Of a stretch of DNA of 64,000 bases, positions 52,091 to 62,445 are shown piece after piece (the stretch's first letter is position 1; each line of letters begins with the position of its first letter). Source of the DNA: Corinectria fuckeliana (lineage: Eukaryota > Ascomycota > Sordariomycetes > Hypocreales > Nectriaceae); assembly GCA_019137255.1 (NCBI GenBank), contig WPDH01000001.1, forward strand, positions 44,370-108,369, given 5' to 3'. The notes under the pieces are model-generated. The model was not told the origin of the DNA. It searched no databases and worked only from the letters and a program-made list of their open reading frames with translations. The position numbers and the translations under genes are program-made.

Positions 52091-52324
52091 GGCAGAAGTG
52101 AGAATAGAAGAACGGAGGACTTGGGTGGGAGGGGGAGTTGCAAGAATAATGGCTGGGCCATGTAACGGTGGAAGTAACTCAAACTGTCTGTCACTCGAGA
52201 CACATCAGCCTCGACATTTAGAAAGAGGCTGCCAAATCATGTGACCCCAATGGTTACCTATGCAGCTAACTTCAATATTTTGAAAAGTCCATGGGACGAC
52301 TCTTAGAATAGGTAGTAGAATTAA

Positions 52325-53329
52325 TTACTCTTCTTTGGAATCCGTCATATCTCTCCACCACGTTTTGATGCCCTCCACATCACACCAGCCCAGCTCGACA
52401 GGGTCCGGGAACCACCAACGCCCACCCCGGTCGCTCGCGTACTTTTTCAGGCTCCCGCCATCGAAGCGATGGTTCTTAACGCCCACCAACAACACGACGG
52501 TCCCGATTTCCGGCGCGAACTCGTCCGGGTCGAGGAACACGGTGAGATGCACCTGCTTGGACGTCGACGGATCGGTGAGCCTTGCCGTACGCTGTCGGTG
52601 AGGGGCCAGGTTCGACGCCTCCACTGGGGACAGCGACGCGACGACGGCGAGCACGTTGCAGGACCAGTTTTGAGCGTAGGGAAGGTGAGGTATTGACCGC
52701 AGCGTGGTGAGCTTCAGAGGCGTCTGCGGATCGTGCCAATCGCGAGGGAGAGCGATGGGTTGGTCTGGGGCGGTTCGTTGCTTGGCTTTGTTTCGGCGCC
52801 GGGCCTTTTTAGGGTACGTCATGGCCTCGAAGGCTTCAAAAGCTTCATTGGCTTCTTCATCTTCAACTTCTTTGTTGGTCCTTTCGGTCTGGGGCACAGC
52901 AAGCACCTTGGGTGCAATCTGCTTGACTACCGGCGGTGCCCGGGCGCGGTACGAGTCGTTCCAGCCGAGGGTGACGAGATCCTCCACGACCAGATACGCA
53001 ATGGCGCCGCGGGCAGTCTGCTGCCATTTGGTATACAAACTCTCGCATCGTATGTAGGACCCGATGGAAATCTCTCCCGTCTGCACAAACCGGTGCATGC
53101 CTCCTGGGAGAAGAGCCTGGATGCACAGCGCTCCGTCGCCGAGAAGCAGCCGGACGACCTGCCATTTCCCCGAGCGCGACGCGGAGACACGATCGAGGCC
53201 TTCGATGAGAAATACAGACCCCGGGACGCAGTAGCGCGTGCGCAGAACGTCTCTAATCACGGGCACCAGCTCGAACGGAGCGTCCAGGAACGTCACGGCC
53301 GTAGGGTCGAATACCGCATCCGTCGGCAT
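52325..53329 (-). CDS. unrecognised 334-residue protein with OB-fold-like segments
   Basis: Single exon, ATG at 53329. No family is recognised with certainty. Residues about 28-125 (VFLIEGLDRVSASRSGKWQVVRLLLGDGALCIQALLP, then IGSYIRCESL, YLVVEDLVTLGW) and 215-325 (NWSCNVLAVVASLSP, HLTVFLDPDEFAPEIGTVVLLVGVKNHRF, ending WWFPDPVELGWC) each read like five-stranded OB barrels of the nucleic-acid-binding type. They are separated by an acidic/basic linker (KEVEDEEANEAFEAFEA, then KKARRRNKAK). This two-OB arrangement recalls telomere- or RPA-type ssDNA-binding proteins, but that is inference. The gene is divergent from the Hal2-like gene with only 111 bp between the two ATGs. Confidence 0.7.
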   Translation of the reverse strand: MPTDAVFDPTAVTFLDAPFELVPVIRDVLRTRYCVPGSVFLIEGLDRVSASRSGKWQVVRLLLGDGALCIQALLPGGMHRFVQTGEISIGSYIRCESLYTKWQQTARGAIAYLVVEDLVTLGWNDSYRARAPPVVKQIAPKVLAVPQTERTNKEVEDEEANEAFEAFEAMTYPKKARRRNKAKQRTAPDQPIALPRDWHDPQTPLKLTTLRSIPHLPYAQNWSCNVLAVVASLSPVEASNLAPHRQRTARLTDPSTSKQVHLTVFLDPDEFAPEIGTVVLLVGVKNHRFDGGSLKKYASDRGGRWWFPDPVELGWCDVEGIKTWWRDMTDSKEE

Positions 53330-53440
53330 GATGTTGACAGCGTCAAGTTGGCGCGCGTGTTGGTTATGCGTTTATCCATCATACGTCAAGCGGGTCTCAG
53401 GTCTCAGTTTCTCCCTCACACACCACATACCTCCGGAAAC

Positions 53441-54511
53441 ATGGACAGTCCCTACTCCCGAGAATTGACAGTCGCCTTTGGGGCTCTGCAGAATGCGGCT
53501 CGGTTGAGCCAGTCCATTGTCTCGTCGAACGACAAGGGCGTCATCGAGAAGGAAGATCTCAGCCCGGTGACGGTGGCCGATTTCGCAGTCCAAGCGCTTC
53601 TTACGGCAACCATCAAGCATGCCTTCCCAGGAGACCGAGTCGTGGGCGAGGAAGACGCGGCGGACTTGAGGAAGAACCCGGTCCTCATGGAGCGAGTCTG
53701 GGACCTCTTGAACCGGAACAGTGACACTGCTCTGTGCAAGCTACCCACGACCCGGGAGCAGATGTGCGATCTGATCGACGAGTGCGGCTCCAGCAGCCCG
53801 GGAGGCCAAGGGTCTGGACGGACTTGGGTTTTCGACCCCATCGACGGCACCAAGACGTACGTCAGAGGAGAGTTGTACGCCATCAACATGGGGCTTTTGC
53901 TCGATGGAAAGCAGATAGCCGGCATCGTGGCGTGTCCCAACATGTCCCTCGACGCAACAGCACCGCTACGAAACGAGAATATCGACCCCACTGGCCAAGG
54001 ATGTATCGTCTTCGCCGTCAAGGACCACGGCGCCTATATCCGTCCCTTGAGCGGAAGCTTCGAAGACATCCAGCCAAGGAAGCTGGCTCGCCACGCGGAG
54101 GGTCAGGCCGTCCGCTTCGTCACCTGCGCCAACATCGTCGACTCGGCCCTCGACGGCGTCCACGAGGTGGTTGCCGACCGCCTCTCGGCCCCGTTCCCCG
54201 GCTGCGACCTGGTGCCGTGGGTTCTCCGGTGGGCGGTGCTGGCCATGGGCCTCGGCAACACGACGGTCTGGGTGTACAAGCGCAAGGACCGCTACGCAAA
54301 GGCCTGGGACCACGCGGGAGCTATGCTTCTGTTTGAGGAAGCCGGTGGCAAGATCACCGACGTACGCGGCAACCCAATCGACCTGTCTGCGGGGAGGAAG
54401 CTGAGCGCCAACTTTGGGTTTGTCGCTGCCCCGGCTGACATTCACGGCCGGGTGCTGCAAGCGGTGCACGATGTTTTGCGCGAGCAGGGGAAGCAGGAGT
54501 ATCTGGAGTAG
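53441..54511 (+). CDS. 3'(2'),5'-bisphosphate nucleotidase (Hal2/Met22 family)
   Basis: Single exon, 356 residues; the ATG at 53441 is chosen because the open frame upstream only shadows the opposite-strand gene. Metal-site motifs of the Li-sensitive phosphatase family are present: ADF and GEEDA (about residue 68), WVFDPIDGTK with Asp132 and Asp135, and WDHAGAMLL near the end. The enzyme converts 3'-phosphoadenosine 5'-phosphate to AMP in sulphate assimilation, and some members also cleave inositol-1,4-bisphosphate. It is inhibited by Li+ and Na+, which links it to salt tolerance. Length equals the family norm (about 355 residues). Confidence 0.95.
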   Translation: MDSPYSRELTVAFGALQNAARLSQSIVSSNDKGVIEKEDLSPVTVADFAVQALLTATIKHAFPGDRVVGEEDAADLRKNPVLMERVWDLLNRNSDTALCKLPTTREQMCDLIDECGSSSPGGQGSGRTWVFDPIDGTKTYVRGELYAINMGLLLDGKQIAGIVACPNMSLDATAPLRNENIDPTGQGCIVFAVKDHGAYIRPLSGSFEDIQPRKLARHAEGQAVRFVTCANIVDSALDGVHEVVADRLSAPFPGCDLVPWVLRWAVLAMGLGNTTVWVYKRKDRYAKAWDHAGAMLLFEEAGGKITDVRGNPIDLSAGRKLSANFGFVAAPADIHGRVLQAVHDVLREQGKQEYLE

Positions 54512-54582
54512 GTGCGCGTTCGTATGGCAACTTTTAGAGTGAGAGTCCAACATTGATCTATGGGTGTGCATCCAACGCTCGC

Positions 54583-55584
54583 TTAGCGGACAGTATAAAC
54601 CCCCGTGCTGACGGCGTGATACCCTCTCTTTCCAACCTTGGCCGTCAGCTCGCTCTTCCAAGCCTTGCCCTGTCCAATCAAGTCAACTACCTTCTCGAAG
54701 GTATACTGCGGCTTCCATCCCAAGTCTCGAACGGCCTTGCTCGAGTCATAGACACGATCGATCCTGGTCAGAAACCCCCAGTCCATGTCCTCAAACACCT
54801 TCTCGCAGGCAGGCACAACGGCCCGAAAGACGTCCTTGGGGTTCTCGTCGAGCTTCCGCAGCGTCTCAGGGTCGTTGGCGAAGGGAGGCGGTGCGCTGAT
54901 AATGTACTTGCCCCATCCGATGTCTTTGGCCCTGGCCATGGCGCAGACGCCCGCGCGGACAATATCCTCGATGTCGCATCTGCGGTAGGCCAGCTCCAGG
55001 ACCTTCAGGTTATCGTCGCCAAGGGCGGCTCGGCGGTCCTCGTCGTCGTCCTGCTCGGGGAAGAAGCGGCTGGTGCGCAGGACCAGGACCGGCATGCCCG
55101 TGTGCCTGTGGACCAGGAAGCACATGTCCTCGGCGGCCGTCTTGGTGGCGCCGTAGACGTTCTTGGGGATGGGCACGACGGCCTCGGTGATCCAGGCGGC
55201 GGGAGATCCGGGCTTCGGGCTCAGGGCGGCGCCAAAGGTGCTGGTGGTGCTGTAGAAGACGAAGCTCTCGACGGCGCACCTGGCGGCCTCTTCGAGCAGC
55301 ACGAGCGTGCCGGAGATGTTGGTCTCGACGAAGTCGTGCTTGGAGTGAGAGTCGACGTGGGGCTTGTGCAGCGTGGCGGCGTGAAGCACATGGCGGATGG
55401 GGTTCTCCTGCAGGATCGAGGCCACGAAGTCGCGGTCGGCGATGGATCCGACGGCGTGGTTGGGGTTATCGGAGGGCAAGATGTCGACGCCGAGCGGAGT
55501 GAAGCCGAGCGCCGGCAGCGACAGCATCAGAGCGGTGCCGAGATGGCCGCACGAGCCGGTGACGAGCACGTCGTAGAGCGCCAT
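54583..55584 (-). CDS. NAD(P)-dependent epimerase/dehydratase (extended SDR)
   Basis: Single exon, 333 residues from the ATG at 55584 (MALYDVLVTG). The Rossmann nucleotide site is TGSCGHLG, with an acidic residue after the second strand (GVDILPSD) favouring NAD. Ser/Thr at FYSTTSTFG and Tyr-x3-Lys in YGATK complete the catalytic set. The C-terminal part has the usual substrate-domain helices (YRRCDIEDIVRAGVCAMARA, ending WKPQYTFEKVVDLI). Members act on nucleotide sugars or other sugar acids; the substrate is not deducible. The protein lacks signal or membrane segments. It is convergent with the Hal2-like gene, 71 bp apart, and is the last intact gene before the AT-rich block. Confidence 0.9.
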   Translation of the reverse strand: MALYDVLVTGSCGHLGTALMLSLPALGFTPLGVDILPSDNPNHAVGSIADRDFVASILQENPIRHVLHAATLHKPHVDSHSKHDFVETNISGTLVLLEEAARCAVESFVFYSTTSTFGAALSPKPGSPAAWITEAVVPIPKNVYGATKTAAEDMCFLVHRHTGMPVLVLRTSRFFPEQDDDEDRRAALGDDNLKVLELAYRRCDIEDIVRAGVCAMARAKDIGWGKYIISAPPPFANDPETLRKLDENPKDVFRAVVPACEKVFEDMDWGFLTRIDRVYDSSKAVRDLGWKPQYTFEKVVDLIGQGKAWKSELTAKVGKRGYHAVSTGVYTVR

Positions 55585-56499
55585 CGTGAGAGAGGTGTTC
55601 TGAGTGCCTAAAAGGTCCGAACAGCGAGGTGCTTGGCAAGCTAAGCAGGCTATGTAGGTGGGAGTGGGGATGAAGCGATAGTGGGCGGCGAATGAGTCAA
55701 CTCTGTAGCGCAACTCAGCTCGCGAAGAGGCGCGAGTCTGTTAATGATTTTGGAAACGAGAGGAATGAAAGAGGAAAAAACGAAGAGAGGAGAAAAGTCG
55801 GGCTCGTCAGGAGCCTGGACCGAAGTGACACGTCCACACGCGCGACGGTGATTCACGGACGAGCCGGATAGAGGCATTGGGCCGCGCCACAGCCAGGCGG
55901 TGATCCACGGGCATTTGGAGTCGTCTTTTCAGAGCACTGTGAAGCGTTGTGATGGAGGGACTATCTGGCTCTGGAAGGCTTTGAGACCGGGCTCAGTGAG
56001 CGAGTTACTGGATTCGCTTGTTGCTGTGACTTTTTATGTATCGCGAGGTGAGATCCAGCTGACCTACCTAACCAGCCCACACCATCATACCCTAACAATC
56101 ACAAGAGACCCGAAAACAGATGGAAGCGAATTCGTAGGGTTCAATAAGTAACTACCTGGGATCGCTCAGCGGCCACCCAGGAACGACCGTTTGCAACTGG
56201 GTCTCAACGGCCGTTCCTAGATGCCGCCTGGGCGACGAGAAGAGAGGAAAAGGAGTCGTTAGCTTGCTGCTATCCTTGAGGTTGACGAAGTGGCTTAGCG
56301 GCTTGGATTCTTTGCATTGTGGGCAGTATCTTGTCGCATTGGGGACGTCTGGTCGGTAGCGTGTTGGTTGCGAGTTGGCCGCCCTGGAGGAATCGTATCC
56401 CGGTTGTGGCCAGAGCGGCAGATGTTGTTGTGTGAGTTGATGCTGAACTATTTGATCTTACAGCCCGTGACAGTACTGTACTGTGTCTTAAAGGTTTAT
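55585..56499. other. transition zone before the AT-rich block
   Basis: No gene recognised. Composition is normal to about 56.46 kb and then shifts within some 60 bp to more than 70% AT. Confidence 0.5.
56179..56218. repeat. 13-bp inverted repeat
   Basis: AGGAACGACCGTT at 56179-56191 and AACGGCCGTTCCT at 56206-56218 pair at 12 of 13 positions with a 14-nt loop; could be a small hairpin or the end of a mobile fragment near the isochore edge. Confidence 0.5.
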
Positions 56500-57634
56500 A
56501 GGCCTTGTTAGTTATCTAAACCTATTAGTTAGCGCTGATTAGCCTCTTAGGTATGTTTACTACTAGGTCTTAGAAGTTAGAAGATAGTAGACTTTTTAGA
56601 TAGAAACCTTTTTAAGTTATAAGTGTAAGAAGGCATTTTAAACTATTTTTTTAGTTTTCTTTCTTAGTATATAATAGGTATTTTTATAACTTAGTTAAAC
56701 TAGCTTACTTTATAACTATTTATACTAGCTTAGCTAGCTTTTATATTACTATTATAAGATATTAAGTAGTAATATAAAAGCTATAACTAGGCTAATATAA
56801 GTATTTATAGTACTAAATTACTTAAAGTAACTCTCTCTCTTTTATTAACCTACTTTTTTTAAGTACTGTTAATTAAGAGAAGAGCTTAGGCTAATAGCCT
56901 AGTTTAGCTTTTTCTACTACTAAATATTATATAAAGCATCTTTTAATCTCTTTTAACTCTTTTTTTACTTCTCTCTTTTTAACAAATTTAAAGCTTTAAA
57001 AATCTACCTACTTATATATCTCTTACTTTCTCTTATATTTTATTACTAACTGTTACCTATTTATAAAGTGTAGTATAGCTATACTAGTTTTATATAGTAA
57101 AGTAATTCTCTTAGATACTATTATTATAATACTAAATCTTAAGCTTTTTAGCTAAGCTCCCCACTTTAGTATAGTACTACTATACTAAAATAAGTTAAAA
57201 AGAGGTAATTTATTAGTAAAAAATACAGCTAGTATAAACTAACTACTAACTAAAGCTATTAACTAGAAATAAAAATATATAAATAAAGTTAACACTTAAG
57301 TAATTATAAAAAAGTATAGTTTAGCTTTAATAGCTATTAGATACTAAATATAATACTTTTAGATATTTACTAGCTAATAAAATTAAATTTTAGGTAATAA
57401 GAGCTATTATAATAGCTTAAATAAGATAAGATAAAAAGATAAAAAGCAGGTTTAAATTATAAGAAGAGAAAAAGTACACTTTACTTAAGACTAAGTAAAT
57501 AAACTACTTTAAGTAGTAACCTTTTAACTATTAAGCTTTATATATATTAAACTTTAGTTATATTATCTAATATTATTATAAACCTCTCTTATAAAATAAT
57601 ACTTATTCTTAAGTATACTAAGTATTATACTCTT

Positions 57635-57656
57635 ATTTATTTATTTATTTATTTAT
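57635..57656. repeat. ATTT microsatellite
   Basis: Five to six tandem TTTA/ATTT units inside the AT-rich block. Confidence 0.7.
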
Positions 57657-58279
57657 ATACTGTTTTAACTTTATAGTTATCTAAAACTTCTTTTAAGTAG
57701 CTTAGACTAGTTTATAATAAAAAGAAAAAACCTAATAGTAAGCTATAAGATAAAAAACCCTTTACTACTCTTACCTAAAAGGAAACTAAGTTAGGCTTAG
57801 TATATATATATAGTAGTATAAGTTTTAAGTAGGTTTACTTTATAAGAAAAGCTAGTTATATACTTATATTAATAAATTCTTATAAGGCTTTACCTAAATT
57901 ATATACTAAAATTTAATTAATTTTAAGTTAAGTTTAAGTTACTTATACTACTTATTCTTTTTATTCTTTTAGGTATTATTCTTATTACTAACTAGTATTA
58001 GTATATCTTTTTTAACTTTTAATAGTATTTACTCTCTTAGTTAGTTAATTAGTCTAAATACTATAAGAGTTAAACTTAAACCTAAGTCTAGTTTAGCTTA
58101 AAGCTACTTTAAAAGCTATTTAAGCCCCCTTTAAGCTAAGTAGTTTAGTATTATAGTTAGTACTAATATTAATACTATTATATCTTATAGTAAGTATATT
58201 ATATATTTATACTACTTACTAGAAATACTAAACTATATAAGTCTCTCTAAGTAGTTATTTCTTACTTGTTTTTACTCTT

Positions 58280-59553
58280 TTTATACTATATAGTATATAT
58301 AAGATTATACTAGATATAAGCTATTATAGTTATAATATATTAAAAAGATCTTACTAGTAAAAGTAAGATATATTATATCTCTTATATAATAAGCTCTCTT
58401 ATAATAGTTATACCTAGCTTATTTCTAATAGTATTATATAATATATTTAAAGTAAAAACACTTAAAGTATTATCTAAGCTAAATCTTTTTTAAATAAGAC
58501 TTAGTCTAATATACTTTTATAACTATAATTATACTTTAGTTATAAAGTTTATTTATATCTATTAGTTTAGTTAATAATATAACTAGTAACTAATAAGATT
58601 TAGTTATATAATAGCTTTATAATAGTTTTATAATATATATTTTAATACTATTTACTTATTAAATATTTATTATAAGGTTTTTAAGTAAATCTCTTATATA
58701 GTTAGTTAAGACTCTCTTAGTAACTATTATAAACTATTTTAAGACTTAATATATACTTATACTAAAAATAATATAAATCTAAGTATTATCTTTTAGGAGA
58801 TTTATAGTTAGTTTATAAAAAAGAATTATAATATTTTTACTAAGAAGGTAATATAAAATTACTATAAGTAAAAAGTAATCTTTTAGAAAAGTATAATTAA
58901 TAATTATTATAATATCTAATAGTATATAAGATATAATATTAAGAGTTATACTAAGTAACCTAATAATAATCTTTTTACTAAGATAAGAGAGAATTACTTT
59001 TAATAGTAATACTATTAGAAACTAAAATATTCTCTTATTATAAGTAACTTAAGCTTAGGTTAAAGTCTTAATAAGTGTTTTTTAAAAGATAGCTAATACT
59101 ACTTTTTTAATAATAGTTATAATTATTTTTATAAGAGATAGTAAGATTAAAATCTTACTACTTATATATTAGGTATAACTTATAATAGTATTAGCTAAAA
59201 CTATTATTATTTTCTAAACTAAGAGAAAAATAGCTTTTAAGATAATTACTTTAAGTTTATATTTAGTCTTAATAATAAGATTTTTAAATTAATTATAAGT
59301 TATTTTTATACTAAGCTTAGCTTATAATAAGAGTAGGTTTTATAGTAAAAAACTTTTCTTAAAAGAAGAAGAAAAATAGTTTATAATCTTAATATTTTTT
59401 ATTTTAACTATCTTACTTATTATATATAATATAATAATAATATAAGAGTAGAAAAAAAGTAAAAAAAGTTTATAAAAAAAGATATTTAAGTTAAAATAGA
59501 TTTTAAAAGTATAACTAAAATATAATAAGAGTAACTATTAAATATTTATAAAA
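58280..59553 (+). repeat. left arm of a ~1.2-1.3 kb inverted repeat
   Basis: Begins TTATACTATATAGTATATATAAG and aligns, almost without gaps, to the reverse complement of 60549-61742; differences are mainly transitions. For example, the block around 58381-58470 (TATAATAGTTATACCTAGC, TTAAAGTAAAAACACTTAAAG) has near-identical reversed counterparts at 61553-61620. The outer 30 bp are the best conserved. Similarity fades after TTTATAAAAGG near 59553. It probably represents one of two opposed copies of a transposon, or a very long terminal inverted repeat. Confidence 0.8.
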
Positions 59554-60548
59554 GGTTAATTAAGTATTATACTTTTAACTTAATAAAAGAAATCTTATAA
59601 TATTTCTAGTTATTTATAGTATTTTTAAAAAGTAATATATTTAACTTATTATAATTTTTTAATTTTTAATTTTTATCTTTTTATTTTTATATTACCTTTT
59701 TTTATTTTTTATTTTATTATAAGCTTTAATATAATTTTTTACTTTTTTTTAGTCTAATTTTAAGAAGCTAGTTTATTAGCTTATAAAGGTTAAGTAGTAA
59801 AAGATTAAAACTTAAAAAATATATAAGTTATAACTATTATAATAAGCTATTAATAAAAACTAATAAGCTTATTAAATATATTTATAACTTATATATTAGA
59901 TATAAAGTAATAGTAAGTTTATATATTAAAAACTTAAGTAAAAATAAGCTTATTAAAAGTATTATACTTACTAACTTATATAGTAAGCTAAACTAATATA
60001 AAGTATTATTAAGAAAAGTAATATACTTTATAGCTTTCTTAGTAAAAAATAAAAAAGGTAAAATAGTCTTAAATATAACTTTAACACTTTTAAACTTAAA
60101 AGTGCTTTTCTTTTCTTATAAAGTCTTAGTTTAAAATTACTATTATTATATATTTTAAACCTTTTTTTACTATTATATCTCTTTTAAGAATATTATAAAT
60201 AGTGCTTAAATTTATAACTTAGTAAAGTTTAGAAAAAACCTTATAGCTATTATATTAAGACTAACTTTCTTACTAATATTTTTATTATTAAGAATCTCTC
60301 TTATATTAATTTAGTTTAAAATTTTATAAGTATATTTTTTATAAGCTTTTATATTTTTTTTATATTTTAAATTAAAGTATTTTTACTTATTAAACTATAT
60401 ATTAGTAAAAATTATAACTTTTTTACCTTAAGTTACTAATATATAAATTATATATTATAACTTACTCTTATAGCTAATAAGATACTTAATATAAGCTTTT
60501 TTTATAAGTAAGCTTAAAAACTTATATAACTTAATATATTTTAATAAT

Positions 60549-61742
60549 CTTTTATAAATATTTAATAGTTACTCTTACTATATTTTAGTTATACTCTTAA
60601 AATTTATTTTAACCTAACTAACTTTCTTTATAAACCTTTTTTACTTTCTTTTTACTCTTATATTATTACTATATTATATATAATAAGTAAGCTAAGTAAA
60701 ATAGAAAATATTAAGATTATAAACTATTTCTTTTTTTCTCTTAAGGAAAATTTTTTACTATAAAACCTACTCTTACTATAAGCTAAGCCTAGTATAAAAA
60801 TAACTTATAATTAATTTAAAAATCTTATTATTAAGACTAAATATAAACTTAAAGTAATTATCTTAAAAGCTATTTTTCTTTTAGTTTAGAAAATAATAGT
60901 AATTTTAGCTAATATTACTATAAGCTATACTTAATATATAAGTAATAAGATTTTAATTTTACTATCTTTTATAAAAATAATTATAATTACTATTAAAAAA
61001 GTAATATTAGCTGCCCTTTAGAAAATACTTATTAAGATCTTAACTTAAGCTTAAGTTACTTATAATAAGAGAATACTCTTATTCTTAATAGTACTATTAT
61101 TAAAAGTAATCTTTTCTTATCTTAATAAGAAGATTATTATTAGGTTACTTAGTATAGCTTCTAATATTATATCTTATATACTATTAGATATTATAATAAT
61201 TATTAATTATACTCTTTTAAAAGGTTACTTTTTACTTATAGTAGTCTTATACTATCTTCTTAGTAAGAATATTATAGTTTTTTTTTATAAACTAATTATA
61301 AATCTTCTAAAAGATAATACTTAGATTCTTACTGTTTTTAGTATAAGTATATATTAAGTTTTAAGATAGTTTATAATAGTTACTAAAAGAATCTTAACTA
61401 GCTATATAAAAAGCTTACTTAAGAACCTTATAGTAAATATCTAATAAGTAAATAATATTAANNATATAAATAAACTTTATAACTAAGATATAATTATAAT
61501 TATAAAGGTTTATTAGACTAAGTCTTATTTAGAGGAGATTTAACTTAAATAGTACTTTAAGTGTTTTTACTTTAAATATATTATATAATATTATTAGAAA
61601 TAAGCTAGGTATAACTATTATAAGAGGGCTTATTATATAAGAAATATAATATACTCTGCTTTTACTAGTAAGATTCTTTTAGTATATTATAATTATAATA
61701 ATATATACTTAGTATAATCTTATATATACTATATAGTATAAA
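60549..61742 (-). repeat. right arm of the inverted repeat
   Basis: Reverse complement of the left arm. The two N at 61462-61463 stand where the left arm has 83 extra bases (58559-58641), so the gap hides roughly 80 nt. Ends in the same TATATACTATATAGTATAA border, directly abutting LINE coding sequence. Confidence 0.8.
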
Positions 61743-61744
61743 CA

Positions 61745-62445
61745 GCTCTTAAGATATTAGTTGTTAAATTTACAGATAATATAAACCTGCTAGTATTTAG
61801 CTATAATATAAAAAAAACTTAAACCTAGCTTAAGACTATATAGAAAATATATAATAATTAGGCTTAAATAAACAGTATAACTTAAAAACTAAATAAAGTA
61901 TAACTCTTTTACTTTACTTATAAATATATAGTAAACTAAATACAAATCTAACTTAAAGACTTAATAGTATAGCTTACTTAAACTTATAGGTTTCTTAGAC
62001 TCTTTTTTTATTATAAACTACTATAAGGCTTATATATAAACTACCTTAAAGGGAAACTTAAGTGTTAATACTAGGCTCTTACTATAATTACTATAAGCAC
62101 TTAAGAGGTTAGCCTTAAAGGAGTAAGATTAATCTATATATAAGTTATCTATTTTACTATAGTCTATAGTATAAAAGCCTATTATACCTTAATAGCCTTT
62201 AGTAGTAAGCCTTAAGATATTATATAAATATTTATATTAAAATAAACTTAGAACTTATATATAGTAGTAAAAGCTTATAAAGTTATACTTACTTACCTAC
62301 TAAAAATAAAGCTAGCTATCCCCTCTCTTAATATCTATCTTAATAAACTAACTATCTAATTTTATAGCTATACTAAGAGATAAGATACTACTTAGCTTAT
62401 TAAGGCTACTACTATTATAGCTTTAAGATAGATTTACTATAAGTA
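61745..62445 (+). mobile_element. RIP-inactivated Tad-like LINE (non-LTR retrotransposon), RT and C-terminal part
   Basis: In one frame (codons starting at 61745, 61748, 61751 and so on) the translation reads ILVVKFTDNINLLVFS at 61754-61801. Undoing G-to-A and C-to-T changes gives the RT active-site block FADDTNLL. In the same frame follow FLRLFFYYKLL (61991; FLGxxLDxKL in LINEs), YLKGKLKC, then ALTIITISTxE, VRLIY, KAYYTLIAFSSKP (62174) and KAYKVILTYLLKIKLAIPSLNIYLNK, all in the order of Tad/I-type LINE proteins. At least a dozen stop codons interrupt, nearly all TAA/TAG explainable by RIP of CAA, CAG, CGA or TGG. The upstream RT motifs (PQGSP) are not found on this side of the inverted repeat. 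Confidence 0.8.

Noticed and set aside
52733..53440. N-terminal extension of the Hal2-like frame
   Set aside because: The open frame upstream of 53441 is opposite another gene's coding region; Hal2 family proteins start near the chosen ATG.
58230..58280. RT motif PQGSP left of the inverted repeat
   Set aside because: A faint resemblance needs both RIP reversal and an indel, so it is too weak to claim that the LINE continues there.
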